Shown: in pieces, positions 1 through 13,023 of the stretch | Layout: each line of letters opens with the position of its first letter | How positions within the stretch are numbered: position 1 is the stretch's first letter | Assembly (NCBI GenBank): GCA_027625915.1 | Contig: JANTQA010000026.1 | Location: 7,440,001 to 7,504,000 of the forward strand | Length of the DNA stretch: 64,000 nt | Origin: Anaeramoeba flamelloides | Lineage: Eukaryota > Metamonada > Anaeramoebidae | Reading direction: 5' to 3' | Program-made: the position numbers and the translations under genes | Notes under the pieces: generated by a model | Databases searched by the model: none | The model's input: only the letters and a program-made list of their open reading frames with translations | Told to the model about the DNA's origin: nothing

Positions 1-369
1 TGTAGAATACTCATTTGAATGATTGATAACTAGAGTAGATCATGCTATATAATAAAAATCCTAGTTTTAGTAAAGTTTACTATTAATTCTGAAAATGGTA
101 ATTTTTAAACTTACTTTAGATTATAAGAGATAAGGTTTTGAGAAAGTAGAATAACATTAGTCCTTATTCCAATAAGTAGATTATTGTTATTTTATTTAGT
201 TATTTCACAAAAGATTGAAATTAAAAATCATTTTCAGTTATGTTCCCAATTAAAATTGCTGTCCAACTATTTTTCACTGTCAAACATTTTTCTCTCAACA
301 GTAAATGAAAAAAATAAATTTGTTTTAAAAGCTCCAAATAAATCAAACCTAATTCAAAATTGTAACCAA

Positions 370-610
370 AAACCCACAAACCATAAAATTCTTTTTTAAA
401 CTTTCCTTCAATCCATTTAGCTTTACACTTTTCAATTTGTATTTCAGAAAAATTAAAAATTAAAAATAAATTGCCATAAATTACTATTTTGAACAACTAT
501 TAAAACCCATCCAAAGCCAAAAGACGATCAGCCAATAACTAGAAAAACCTTTATTCACACTTAAAAAAAGTTAATAGGTTTTACAGTTTTGGGGATTGTA
601 ATCCTAAAAT
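370..610. repeat. Foldback family F, degenerate right arm (F5)
   Basis: This stretch matches the right arm of the long inverted-repeat element at 49349-49922. Shared blocks run in the same order: a CTTTACACTTTTCAAT-type block, then ATTTTGAACAACTATTAAAACCCAT, an AAGACGATCAGCC block, and a final GGATTGTAA near 592. I could not find the matching left arm, so this looks like an old partial copy. No gene is visible in 1-369. Confidence 0.5.
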
Positions 611-2878
611 GTCAAGCAATTACTGTGAAAAATATTTTTAAAAACAATCACAAAAATAATTTTTTGAAATTTTTATGAGAATCAATACTAATCAAAAACT
701 AATCAACACGTTATTGTGATCGAATATAAAAAAATCAACAACCAAAGACGAGACATCTTTTGAAATAAGGCCCAAGGAGAGAAGACTCAATTATGAATTT
801 CTATGGTTAGGAATATAATTTTGAAAACAAATATGTTAGTTTTGAAGTATAAATCTTTGTTGCTTTTTGAGATCTCAAAGATTTTTTTATTTTTTTCCTT
901 TCTCAAAGGAGTTATTTTTTTCTAAGAATGTTACAAAAAACTTACTTTTTCAAATATAGAGGGTTACAAAAGAACAACAAAATAGATTAAATTGAATTAA
1001 AATGATTATGTACTGAAAGAAACCAATTTCTTCAAATTGAAGTAAATTAACCCATTAGAAATATAAAAAAAGAAGCAATTAATTTTTGTTTATACTTGAG
1101 CTATTTTTTGAATTGAGAATCCTTTGAAACTTTTTTTTTCTAATATTTGAATAATTTCATAAAGATGTTGTGATTTTTTTTGTTAGTACCCTAAATTTTC
1201 TCTTTTTTAAAAATGAAGATCGTGTAAAATTTTCTTATCATTATTTGTTTTTATCAACTAGTAGAGATTCAATTCCATAATACCCTTTTTAGAAACATGT
1301 TACTCTTTGAGTATGGAGCAAATTTACTGTAAGTTACTTAACCCTTAAAAGGTTTATATCTCGAGAAATTTTGATATAATATAAATAGTTTCACTTTTAT
1401 TAATAACTTTCTTTGTTTCTCATTGAAACAAATATTTATTAGTCAAAATGTATTTCATAACTTAGATACAAAAACAAGTACACCATAATAAAGCCCTTTT
1501 TTTCGCAAAATAATATTATCATTAACTAACAATTCAATGGTTTTGTAACAAATAATTCAATTTGAGATTCCAGATCAAAATACCAAATTTATACAAAAAT
1601 AATAGATTTCTCTCTAATTGATGCCAAATGATTGTATTCCCTTTTTATAAACTAGTTAATCCTTTCAACTTATTTTCTTAAGAACTCACCAAAATAACCT
1701 AAATTGTTTTGAACCAAAAATCCCTGTAGGTAGCTTTTTTTCTCAATGATCCTTTTACCTACCCAAATAAAATTTTTTGTTTTTCTTCTGAAAATATAAT
1801 TATTATAAACAAGAAATTTCATTAATTTGAATATAAAAACACAAAGTCATGGTACTTGTAACAAATTCATTAAAATTTTGCTCATTTCAAATCCTGTAAA
1901 TTTATTTCATAATTTTTTCGAATAGTTTTAATTAAAAATTCTGTCTTCTCTATAAATTATTAATGCATAAAAATTGATTACTTAAAAATTGAAATTTTTT
2001 GAGAACTAAAATTCCAAAATACAAAAAATACAACAATGGTATTAATTATAAAATATCTCATTTTATTGTGAAAAGAATCTATTAAAAAAAAATTCAAAGT
2101 ATTAAAATTTAAAGAAAAACCAAAAATCTACAGAAACTATCAATAGTTCGCCTAAATCATTAATAGACAAAAACTTCATTTGATCTTTTTATTTGTTTAT
2201 TTGACAAACATTTTTTTTAAAAAAAATTGTAAATCCTTATTTTCTGTAACAGCTTTTAGCAAAATCTTTGAATTTTTTCAAGATATTAAATTTAAAATAT
2301 TTTTTATTTTTAAAAGTTGACAGAATAAAATAAATAATCTTTCATAATCATAATTATTCAGAAAATTTGTACTATTTGGTTTCTCGTGAATTGAATAGAA
2401 GATATAATCTTTCTTGAGATTCAAAAAATTCAACAATTAATTTCTGTAATTTTCGAAAAATTTGGGATTTTTCTTTTTTGAAGAAAATAAATGATAGAAA
2501 AACAACACTTTTAGAACAAAATTGTCAAAAATTTTGAGACATATGACTTTTTAAAATATTTGATAAAAACTATTTATGAAACTTTAATTTTCTATTTTTA
2601 AACAAAAATTATATTTTCCCTATTTAAAAGATATTCTAAGCATTATAAAAAAGAATTTTAATTTTGAAAAAATCCAAATAAAAAAAAAAAAGAATTGGTT
2701 GAATCTTCATAGATAAGAAAAAGTGGTACATCATAAAGTGATGAAAGAAAAGTGTTTAAGATTTAAATAACTCAAAAAAAAAATTATAATATATAAACAT
2801 TCAAGACTCTCTCATAATTATTTTTTTTAAAAATTAATTATTTTTAAAAATTTCTTTTTTTTTTCAAAAATTTTTCGT
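611..2878. other. Gene-free AT-rich stretch
   Basis: No open frame with protein-like composition, no tRNA-like fold and no clear repeat was found. It is A/T-rich spacer with short homopolymer runs. Confidence 0.5.
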
Positions 2879-3442
2879 ATGAAACATTCTTTGATCAAAC
2901 AAAAAAACAAGCCAATAATTACCCACACAAAAAAAAATAATTTAACACCAATTGAATTGGGACGAACCTTAGTACTACTCAAAAATACAAAGAAAAATAA
3001 AGTATTAAATATCAATCATGGTAGAAATAAATCAGTTAAGAAAAATTGGAAAAGGGATCTGAATCTGGAAAATTTCTCTTCATTGAATAAAGAAGAATTA
3101 AAAAAAAGATTAACAACAAAACCAAAACCTAATTGGGGATTAAGATTATTCTTTTTAAAAAAATATAATCAAAATTTAGTTCAAGGATATCCAGAATATT
3201 TGATCATGAAAAATGAACTTTGGCCCAAAAAAATCACAATAAATAAAAAAATTTTCCCTTTATTAATAAAATTAACCCGAAAGGGGATGAATGATGAACG
3301 GAATGTCAAATATCGCAATGCCTATAAGTCTTGTCAAAGAGGGCTAATTGAATGGTTTCGTCGTAAGAAATTTATCAATAAAATCAAATATGCACGTGAT
3401 AAAATGATTTTTATTCCTCAAGTATCTTGTAAAGTGATCTAA
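2879..3442 (+). CDS. Lys-rich hypothetical protein, 187 aa
   Basis: The frame is uninterrupted for 187 codons from an ATG to TAA, in DNA that is otherwise too AT-rich to keep long frames by chance. The product is strongly basic (many Lys, Asn, Arg), with Trp-containing segments near residues 57, 85 and 159 and no signal peptide or membrane segment. The second half (about residues 95-187) has a more even amino-acid mix and may be a small folded domain. I do not recognise the family. No splice partner was found within 1 kb on either side, but the large introns elsewhere in this window mean an exon could be missed. It may also be one exon of a larger gene. Confidence 0.5.
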   Translation: MKHSLIKQKNKPIITHTKKNNLTPIELGRTLVLLKNTKKNKVLNINHGRNKSVKKNWKRDLNLENFSSLNKEELKKRLTTKPKPNWGLRLFFLKKYNQNLVQGYPEYLIMKNELWPKKITINKKIFPLLIKLTRKGMNDERNVKYRNAYKSCQRGLIEWFRRKKFINKIKYARDKMIFIPQVSCKVI

Positions 3443-5388
<1,946 letters not shown>

Positions 5389-5498
5389 TATTATTCCAAA
5401 TATGCTTGTCAATATAAAAAACAAGGAATTATGTTTCAATCTATGAAAGTAAAATTTTGAACTCTCTTAACTAATCCTAAAAATCCAATAATATATAT

Positions 5499-5722
5499 AA
5501 GCTAAATTTCAAAAATAGGGACAGATTTTTCATCAAAAAAAAATTTGTTTAATTGTTTTTTTTTTTTGAATAATAAGGTATTTTGATAAAGTGCTTCGAG
5601 AGAATAACCAATATAGATTAATAAAAAAAAATATAGTGTAATCATTTTATTTTTTGAAAGACAAATGAAAAAAGAAAAAAATAATAATCGCAAAGTTTGC
5701 CATAATTTTGAAATTTGGCTTA
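5499..5722 (-). mobile_element. MITE family A, copy A1
   Basis: About 224 bp with inverted ends built on TATAAGCCAAATTTCAAAAT and flanked by TA-rich sequence. The interior matches copies at 7826-8054 and 56848-57071 end to end in the opposite orientation, including an AACCAATATAGATTAATAAA block. No coding capacity. Confidence 0.8.
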
Positions 5723-7465
5723 TATATATAATATCCCTTAGCACTCCGAATTGACCTAAATTTCATCAAGTTTAAAATAAAAGATTTAAAATGATATTGT
5801 TCTACTAATATATTTATTTTATTATTTTTCTTGAATCCAAATTTGAATTAAACTCTTTTTCAGTCAAAGTGGCCCAGTTTTATTGAAGAAATAGAAGATA
5901 TTCGATCAGTTTAATTCATTATTCTTCTCCAAATAAAATATCAATTTTTAATCTAAATCATTTTTTTTCATTTAATAATTTTTTTTTTGTGTTTTGTGAT
6001 TTTTTTTTTTTTTTTTTTTTTTTTTTCTTCTTTTCTTCTTTTTTTTTTTTTTTTTTTTAATTTTTTAAAAAAAAAAAAAAAAAACGTTTGAAACTCCAAA
6101 TTAACATTAAGAAAATTTAGACTTTATATTTTCTTTTAAAATTCATACATTTGCAATTAAAAAATACTTATTCTCTACAATTTTAATTTTCCTAAAACAA
6201 TTGAGAAATTTTGCAGGAGACTTCCAATGACAGGGACTAAAAATTTTTTTAACATTTTTTTTTTTTTTTTGGAAATTTAATGTTTATTCAGGTATTTCTT
6301 TTATGGTTATCGACTATAATACGAATATTATTATTTCTCTTATTTCTAAAAAATCTTAGTTTGGTTGATTTTTAAAAAAAATTGAATTTTTCGTTTTTGG
6401 CTGGAGAACTTTGAGTGAAATGGGTTTTATAACAAAAAATCAAAATAGTTCAAAGATAAAGTAGTTAGGTTAATGGTATTTTTTTTTGATATTAGAAAAA
6501 AACAAATAATTATTCATTTTTCCATTTCTCGGAAAGATTTTTATTTTTATTTTAATTTTTTAAATAAGAAATTTTATTACAATAATAGTAATTCAAAACT
6601 CTTAATTGATTTATTAATATTATCAATCAAACAACGTTGTTAATTTTATGATAAAAAAAAATAAATAAATAAATTTATTACAGCAAAAATTTCATTTTTT
6701 TGTAAGAAAAAAAAATCAATAAATATTAAATCAAGAGCAAAATGAAATTCATTTCTTTAGGCCAAAATTAAAAGTTTAAAACGAATAATTTTCTAAAACA
6801 GCAATTTTAACAATAGAAAATAATTGATGAAACAAAAAACAAAAATTGTAAAATAATTTCATTTATTACATTAAAATTAAATCAAAAAAAAACTTTTTTA
6901 AATAGATAAAGTAATCAACCCTAATTTATGCAAAAAAAATATAAAATAAATTTTCAATATTATTCAAAGATAATAAAATGATTTTTGAAACCAAGAATAA
7001 TTTTTTTTTTTTTTTTTTTTTATTTGAATTTTGTTTTTTGTATATTTCCAAAATTTGAATTTTTCCTTTATAAATTAATCCAGATCTTGGAAAATAATTT
7101 TTGATATCTGGTTTCTTAATTAATAATATTGTTTATTATATGTATAGATTTTAAAAAGTCAAAAATTAAAAAAATACTTTACATTAAAAAAAAAAATCAA
7201 TTATTAAACCGACTCGAACGATTGGCCAAATCATTTAAATTCGAAAAAACTATATGTTTAAAAAACTTCCAAATTTTACAATCAAATAAAATAATATTTT
7301 TTTTCAAATTTAATTAATTATTATTTTTTATTTTTAAATTATTTAGAATAAAATGAATATATATTACCATTGAATGATAATCAATAGATAAAACAATTTT
7401 TCTATGTGATGTCAAAATATCTTTTATAATGAATAAATTATTTATTCAAGTATTTTGGACAATTT
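5723..7465. other. Gene-free stretch with a long T/A homopolymer block
   Basis: A poly-T tract at about 5999-6066 is followed directly by poly-A at about 6067-6084, which could fold as a hairpin. At about 5865-5890 there is a CAGTCAAAGTGGCCCAG word like the ends of repeat family D. No gene is supported. Confidence 0.5.
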
Positions 7466-7469
7466 TGAT

Positions 7470-7800
7470 GTACAAAGTGGCCCAAAAAAATTCCCAGTAA
7501 AGTAAACCATTTTCCAGTCAAAGGGGTCCGGTTGTAATGGGTGAATTACATGTGTTTAAAGGGCTGCATGGATATTAGAAGAAAAAATTTATTTTGGAAA
7601 AATTCAAAATTGAAATCATTTTTTCACATTTTTGTTTTTTTTTTTTTTCGATTTTTTTTTAAAAACGTAATTCAGTTGCAAAAAATTTTTTTAGAAATTT
7701 TTCTTTCGAAGATAATTGTTTATAAATTCAATATCTTTAAATCTTTTCATAAAAATTCAATTTAAAAGTTTTATTTCAAAGGCAATTAGGATATTTGGGG
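7470..7800 (-). repeat. Repeat family D, partial copy D4 (reverse)
   Basis: It begins with AAACCATTTTCCAGTCAAAG near 7503, the complement of the right ends of the copies at 33240-33790 and 57295-57835, followed by a degraded match to their right halves (GGATATTAGAAG, then TTTTTCACATTTTTG). An adjacent ACAAAGTGGCCCA at about 7470 may be an end of a second related element. Confidence 0.55.
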
Positions 7801-7825
7801 TGCTAAGGTATATTATATATATATA

Positions 7826-8054
7826 TAAGCCAAATTTCAAAATTAGGGGCAAACTTTGTTATTATTATTTTTTTCTTTTTTCATTTGTCTTTCAAAAAAA
7901 TACAATGATTATACAACAGTTTTATTTATTAATCTATATTGGCTATTGTCTCTAAAAAATTTAGTAAAATACCTTATTATTCAAAAAAAAACCACAATTA
8001 AACTAATTTTTTTTCTGATGAAAAATCTGCCCCTATTTTTTTAATTAAGCTTAT
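7826..8054 (+). mobile_element. MITE family A, copy A2
   Basis: A 229-bp element with inverted TATAAGCCAAATTT-type ends, inverted relative to A1 and parallel to A3. Shared internal blocks include TTTCATTTGTCTTTCAA and ATCTATATTGGCTATT. Non-coding. Confidence 0.8.
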
Positions 8055-8617
8055 ATAATTTATTTTGTATTTTTTATTGAATTTTAAAGTTGAACTTTGA
8101 AAATAAATTATAATTTTTTTCTCAAAATTTAATAAATATGTTAGATTATATAATATTATTTTGAATAACGAATAGTAACCTGATGATTATTAACAGTTGA
8201 TTAAAAATAAAATTAAAAATAATTTAGAACATTAAAATTTTTCTGTTTGTTTCAAAAGTATTAAAATTTTGAATTTTGATACTTAATGCTTTTATAATCA
8301 ACAAAATAACAAAAATGCCACTTTTTTAAATTCAATTATTCATTTATAAACTTTTTTAAATTCTTTTTGTTCAATATTTGGAAAAAAAAACATATAAGTA
8401 AGGAAAGGTTTAATTTTAAATTTATTTTTTTTTCAGTTAATCATTGTTTTTTTCAAAGATTCAAGACTTTTATCTATTTGCTTAATCAAATCTTCTTAAT
8501 CATTCAAAAAAAAAAAAAAATGGAATTAATTTTCTTTTTAACAATAAACAAGTGTTTTTGGATAATAAATTTATTTCATCAAATATGAAAAAGATTACTA
8601 TTTTCCTATTAAAACTC
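8055..8617. other. Gene-free AT-rich stretch
   Basis: Only AT-rich spacer with short frames of no recognisable composition was seen. Confidence 0.45.
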
Positions 8618-8791
8618 TTAAGGACGGTCTCTATTATTTTTTTTTGACCAATTTAAAATATGGGTTCCTTATTTAGAAATATGTTTAATATTGAAAATAA
8701 AAATGATTTTTCAAATAAAAGTAATTAAGTAAAAATTTTCGCAATCTCTATTAATTTTAGGTAAAAAAAATTAAAAGAGATTAGTACTTAA
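8618..8791 (+). mobile_element. MITE family C, copy C1
   Basis: A 174-bp element bounded by TTAA on both sides, with inverted ends of the type TTAAGGGACTAATCTCTATT. It matches copies at 19262-19436, 29186-29364 (inverted) and 48766-49144 along its length, including GTTCCTTATTTAGAAATATG and GCAATCTCTATTAA. Non-coding. Confidence 0.8.
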
Positions 8792-9080
8792 AAGAAAAAT
8801 CAATTGATTTTCAAAGCAGAAAATCTTCTTGTTTACGATAATTCCAAAGTTTGTCATTTTGAACACACACTGTATAACGAATTTAGAATTAGCAAAACAC
8901 TCAATTGGCTGAATTAGCTTGTGAGAAATAAAAATCAAAAAGTTATCATAATTTGAGATTCCAGTTTTCTGTGGTTTTTGAGAAGAATCTTGGCTTTTTC
9001 CAAAAAGTAATGAAATTGTTCTGTACTCTTTTTGATCTTTTAGAATGAATCATCTTGAAAGATTATTGTTGTTTTTTGAT

Positions 9081-9695
9081 TTAAAAGTTTGGTTTTCCTG
9101 AACACAAAAAAAAAAAACTAAGGAAAAAAATTTTTAAAAATAACTTACCAATATTTTCAACAATATTCTCTTCTTTCTCTAATTCTTGATCTTGTTCACT
9201 ACTAAAGCCATAATATTGATAGTTCACCCTTTCACGAAGATTTGTATTGACGTTTGATATTTTGGACGTAATTTTTTCATTCTCTAAGAACATTTTTGTT
9301 CCTTCAAGTTTCCTCGAAGTACCAAAGTATTTGTAAACCTTTTTTTCTTGAATAATTTTTTTACGTTCATTTGAATCTTTAAATAGAACCTCAAGATAAT
9401 TTGTACCACCTAATTCCATAATTCTCTCTTCCCAATCAATTTTCTTCCGAATCAGATAATTAATTTCATCATTTAAAGAACGGATTCGAAATTCACTCAA
9501 TGTCTCCTTGTGTATTTCAGTTACCTTCTTACTGATTTTGCGAACCAACACCTCCCTCCACTTCTCGGCTTGCTTTAAATTTCGGCAATCTTGTGGGTTA
9601 CGTGGCATTCTTCTTTTTGGCCCTTGCTGTTGTCTTTTTTCCATTTCAATGAAACGGTTAAGCATGGCGTTTGCTTTTTCTTCATTACGTGCCAT
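9081..9695 (-). CDS. ISY1: Pre-mRNA-splicing factor ISY1 homologue
   Basis: ISY1 is a small subunit of the NineTeen-complex-associated part of the spliceosome, acting in the nucleus around catalytic activation. The N-terminus MARNEEKANAMLNRF is the family signature; KAEKWR-like (residues about 42-47), ISKKVTEIH, EFRIRSLNDEIN and MELGGTNYLEV follow in the family order, then YKYFGTSRKLEG and NYQYYGF. A likely 51-nt intron lies at 9098-9148: donor ATTG|GTAAGTT, acceptor TTTGTGTTCAG|GA. Splicing gives exons 9695-9149 and 9097-9081 and a 187-residue protein ending ...VENIGKPNF. The intron length is a multiple of three and holds no stop, so the unspliced frame gives 204 residues. The protein is shorter than the animal form, which has a longer charged tail. 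Confidence 0.88.
   Translation of the reverse strand: MARNEEKANAMLNRFIEMEKRQQQGPKRRMPRNPQDCRNLKQAEKWREVLVRKISKKVTEIHKETLSEFRIRSLNDEINYLIRKKIDWEERIMELGGTNYLEVLFKDSNERKKIIQEKKVYKYFGTSRKLEGTKMFLENEKITSKISNVNTNLRERVNYQYYGFSSEQDQELEKEENIVENIGKLFLKIFFLSFFFLCSGKPNF
9098..9148 (-). other. Short 51-nt intron in ISY1
   Basis: GTAAGTT at the donor, a pyrimidine-rich tract and GTGTTCAG at the acceptor fit a spliceosomal intron in phase 1. The retained sequence would code Lys-Leu-Phe-Leu-Lys then Phe-rich residues, unlike ISY1, which favours splicing. Confidence 0.7.
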
Positions 9696-9912
9696 TTTGG
9701 ATTTGGATAGAGCTTGATTGAATTTACAAAGTTTATTTGAAAAAATGAAAACTACTTTGATCTATTTGGGAATACTGATTTGAGGAGTTTAGTGTAATGA
9801 AAACTTGTACTCTTCGATTTTCAATTACCATTGTTTTTCTATTTGTAATAATTTAAAACCCGGTGAATAGTGTATCAATTTGTCGTAACTTTCGATTGTA
9901 ATTTCACTTTCT

Positions 9913-10340
9913 TTAAGGTTAACAATCCCAGAAATTTAAAATCAGGTTATCTTGTATTAACGATAAGGATATGTTATTTTTGTTCTTAGATAATTGATCT
10001 GGTACTTGGTATTATTAATGTTGGTTAAAAAATTATATGGATTGCTCTTTTTTTTCCAAAATCTAGTTTTGATGAGTGGAAGACTAAAATATTGTGAGGT
10101 ATTTAAGAATGAATTTTTGATTTTTTGGCTTGTTAATGGAAATTCTATTTTCACTTTCAAGTTATTGGGTGCTTGTAAAAAATATATTTATCTTTAGTGG
10201 AAATTGCTTGAATTGGAAATTAAAATTTCAATCTTCAACCCAAAAATCGAAATTTTTTATTACTTTTCAATCTGTCTTCATCTTACACTCTTCAATTTAG
10301 ATTTAGGGTAAAAAAAAAAGAAAAATTCAATTATTTAATA
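9913..10340 (+). repeat. Foldback family F, degenerate copy F4
   Basis: The left end TTAAGGTTAACAATCCCAGA and the block TCAGGTTATCTTGTATTAAC match the ends of the foldback elements at 44918-46044 and 49349-49922. The right arm starts near 10215 and matches their CTTACACTCTTCAAT block, then fades near 10340. Heavily decayed. Confidence 0.55.
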
Positions 10341-11009
10341 AACAATAAAATTCATACTTGAGGAAGAAGGTACTTTTTGACTTTTTTTATAATTTTAATT
10401 GTGACAAACTGACTGAAAAAATAGTTTTGAGTGGCACCAGATATTGAAACTTTGAAACCAAACTACCCTTAACTTCACTATTTGTGAAAAGAATCCTATG
10501 TAAAGTATATCAGAGTTGAATCTTTTATTTTTCAATTTTTTGAATTTTTTCCCTTGAAAATTTTTGGTTTTATTAAACTCACCGGTTTTAAATTTAGAAA
10601 TATTTCAAATAATTGCTTGATATTCATAATCAAATAAAAAAAAAAAAAAAAAAAAAAAAAATGAACTAAGAAGGTGTAAATTTTAAAATAAATCTTGTCT
10701 TTTAGAAGAACAAACAATAAATATCACCTAGTCCAAAAAAATTTGTTGAAATCAGAAATTAAAAATAAAAAAATTCGATCAAAGTATATTTCCAAAGATT
10801 TTTTTTCTTTATCTTCTTAATTCTAGATGATTTCAAAAAAGAAATATACTTGAAATTCTTGCTCCATTACTATTTATTATTATTTTACAAAACCATTTTT
10901 TTGACAAATTTGTTTTTCAAAATTCTTTTTCAAATATTATTATCAAAATAAGTCAAAACATAGTATTCTCTTTCAAATATTAAAGTAAAGGGGTTGAATT
11001 CTTGAAATA

Positions 11010-12138
11010 AACTCAATTCCAAAAATTGGGACACTATAAACAATTACATTATTAAAAAATTTTTTTAAAATATATAATACTAAAACATTACAATAATAAA
11101 TTGTATGAAAATATCATTTGAATACTATTTATATATTTTAAAGTTAATTTAAAATTGAATTAAAAAATTAAAAATTAAAAAACAAAAAAAAGTGTGCCCC
11201 TATTTTTGGAACACAGTTACCAAAAAATTCATTTTTTTAAAAGTAAAACTAATAAAAACTATTAATAGATTCACTTTCTCTTTCAATAACTAAATCTATC
11301 CTTTTATACATAGAGATTACTAAATTTTCGAGGGTTTTCCAACTCAAAGTATCCCATACATTAGTGATAATTTTGATAAATTCTTCTTCATTTTTTGGAT
11401 TACATTTTTTGAGTTTAGTGTCCATAATTGACCATAAATTCTCGATTGGATTTAAATTTGGAGAATTGAGGGGCCAAGGGTCTAGAACATTGCATCTTTG
11501 TTTTAAGTAAGTAAAAGTTTTCTTTGAAGTGTGTGGACGAGCCCCGTCCTGTTGGAAAATCCATTTAAACTCACCATATTCTGAATTAGCGAGTTGAATA
11601 ACATTTGATTTTTTGATAATATCATGAATAACATTCAGTGTTCACTGTTCCATTTATGATAATGAGGTCTGTTTGAAGGTCATGTTCTATAGCACCCCAT
11701 ATCATGATTTTTTTTTCAAATTTTTTTTTTCAATGAAAACAGAATCTTTTTTTTTTTTGAGATAAAAAAAATTTTTTTATTTGATCAGAATGAAAATTTT
11801 TAAATTTCATTTTAAAGCGATTTTGAGGTTTTCTTACAGTTTTGAAAAAAAAAAATTTTTTTCAATTAAAAAAAAAAAAAAAAAAAAAAAATACTATCAT
11901 TTTCATTCTACCTTCTCCAAATTCTTTTACTCTTTGAATTAATATAGAAACATGATTCATCTTATTATATTTTCTTTGAACATTTTATCAAAAACAAATT
12001 TAAAAATGAAAAAATAATTGACTTTAAAATTATTTCCATTGCCTTTCAATTTCAAGTGTTTCTTTTTAAGTGTTAAATATCACTTTTCTTGGAATTAAAT
12101 TAATTTTTAAGGTGTGCCCCAATTTTTGGAATTGAGTT
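11010..12138 (-). mobile_element. Degenerate Tc1/mariner transposon inserted in repeat E1
   Basis: About 1.13 kb with terminal inverted repeats AACTCAATTCCAAAAATTGG (left) and its complement (right), flanked by TA at 11008-11009 and 12139-12140. It carries the remains of a DD34E transposase on the minus strand. A further complement-orientation end word (GTGTGCCCCTATTTTTGGAA) lies at about 11195-11214, so the left 200 bp may be a smaller related element or a rearranged end. The insertion interrupts repeat E1, so it is younger than that repeat. Confidence 0.85.
11249..11880 (-). pseudogene. Tc1/mariner transposase relic (DD34E C-terminal half)
   Basis: Reading the minus strand toward the stop at 11249, the catalytic half is clear: a MIWGAI stretch near 11700, then FQQDGARPHTSKK, then DPWPLNSPNLNPIENLW. 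The Asp of QQDGA and the Glu of NPIE are separated by 34 residues, the DD34E spacing of Tc1-type DDE transposases. Upstream, VRKPQNRF is still readable. The region around the first catalytic Asp has decayed into A-runs, the reading frame shifts at least once near 11640, and no intact DNA-binding N-terminus was found, so the gene is dead. The part from about 11249 to 11640 is a clean frame of roughly 130 codons. Confidence 0.88.
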
Positions 12139-12726
12139 TACAAAGAACAGCTACAAAAGGTTAAAACCCAAAGAACAAGGAAACATGGTGAAAAAATTGA
12201 AATCAGAAATCAGAATTATTTTAAGTTGTCAATTTAAAGGAAAATCAACAGTTTTCATAAGAAATAGATCGAATAATTGTTTATTCTCAAGAAGAAATCA
12301 AAAAATATCCGTTTTTTTTTGAATCAAAACTAGAATTAGAGGAATAAAATATAAATTAGAATTTTAAAAATTATATTTGGGAATTCTTGTGAGATAGGAA
12401 ATAATTTATTAATCCACCGTTTTAGAATAAAAATATTTTCCATGAAGAATTAAAAATAAAACCAAATTAAAGAAGAAGTAATTGTCTGAAATAATACAGA
12501 TAAGATCAAGTAATAAATGATTTTTATTTATTTTTTTTTGATCAATCTTTTAATTTTTTTGATATTTCCGTTTTTTTTATTGGTATGAAAATATCTTATA
12601 TTAGGATATCTGACACTCCCATATTTATTAAAATATTAATCTGTTTGGTTACAGAAATGATTTGAAGAGCTTCAGTTTCGCTGAAATTTTGACATTCAAA
12701 AATTGATAAAATGTATTGGCTCCCTT

Positions 12727-12830
12727 AAGTTGAAGGGAGATCATCTAATAACCAAAATAACATCACACTATAGCAAACACAAGATAATCTTTTTTCATTT
12801 TTTAGATATTGCAAATCTTTAGAAATTTGG
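12727..12830 (-). repeat. Foldback family F, end fragment (F6)
   Basis: The complement of 12745-12790 reads AAAAAAGATTATCTTGTGTT and continues into TGTGATGTTATTTTGGT, matching the left end of the element at 44918 (copy F3). Only about 100 bp is recognisable. It sits right after repeat E1, just as F3 sits right after repeat E3, but in the opposite orientation. Confidence 0.55.
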
Positions 12831-13023
12831 GTGAAAACATTTACAAATGTTCTTCTTTGATTATTTTTATGGACACAATTCCAAGTACAAGTTAGCTTGG
12901 TGTCTGTGTATTATCTAGAACGAGAGATAATTAAATACAATATCTAATTTAGGATTTGTTTTATTATAGAGACACACCTCAATATAATTATTAAAGATAC
13001 TTTTAAACAATTTGATCAATAGT

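Larger units (their letters stand above)
10415..12715 (+). repeat. Dispersed repeat E, copy E1, interrupted by a Tc1-like element
   Basis: It starts with GAGTGGCACCAGATATTGAA and shares collinear blocks with 24838-25880 (GAGTTGAATCTTTTATTTTT, AGAACAAAC, TTATTATTATTTTACA, GGTTGAATTCTTGAAATAA, then TAAAACCAAATTAA and AGATAAGATCAAG). Its 3' part also matches 44430-44870. The unit is about 1.17 kb once the transposon at 11010-12138 is set aside. No coding sequence was recognised, so its class is unknown. Confidence 0.7.
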
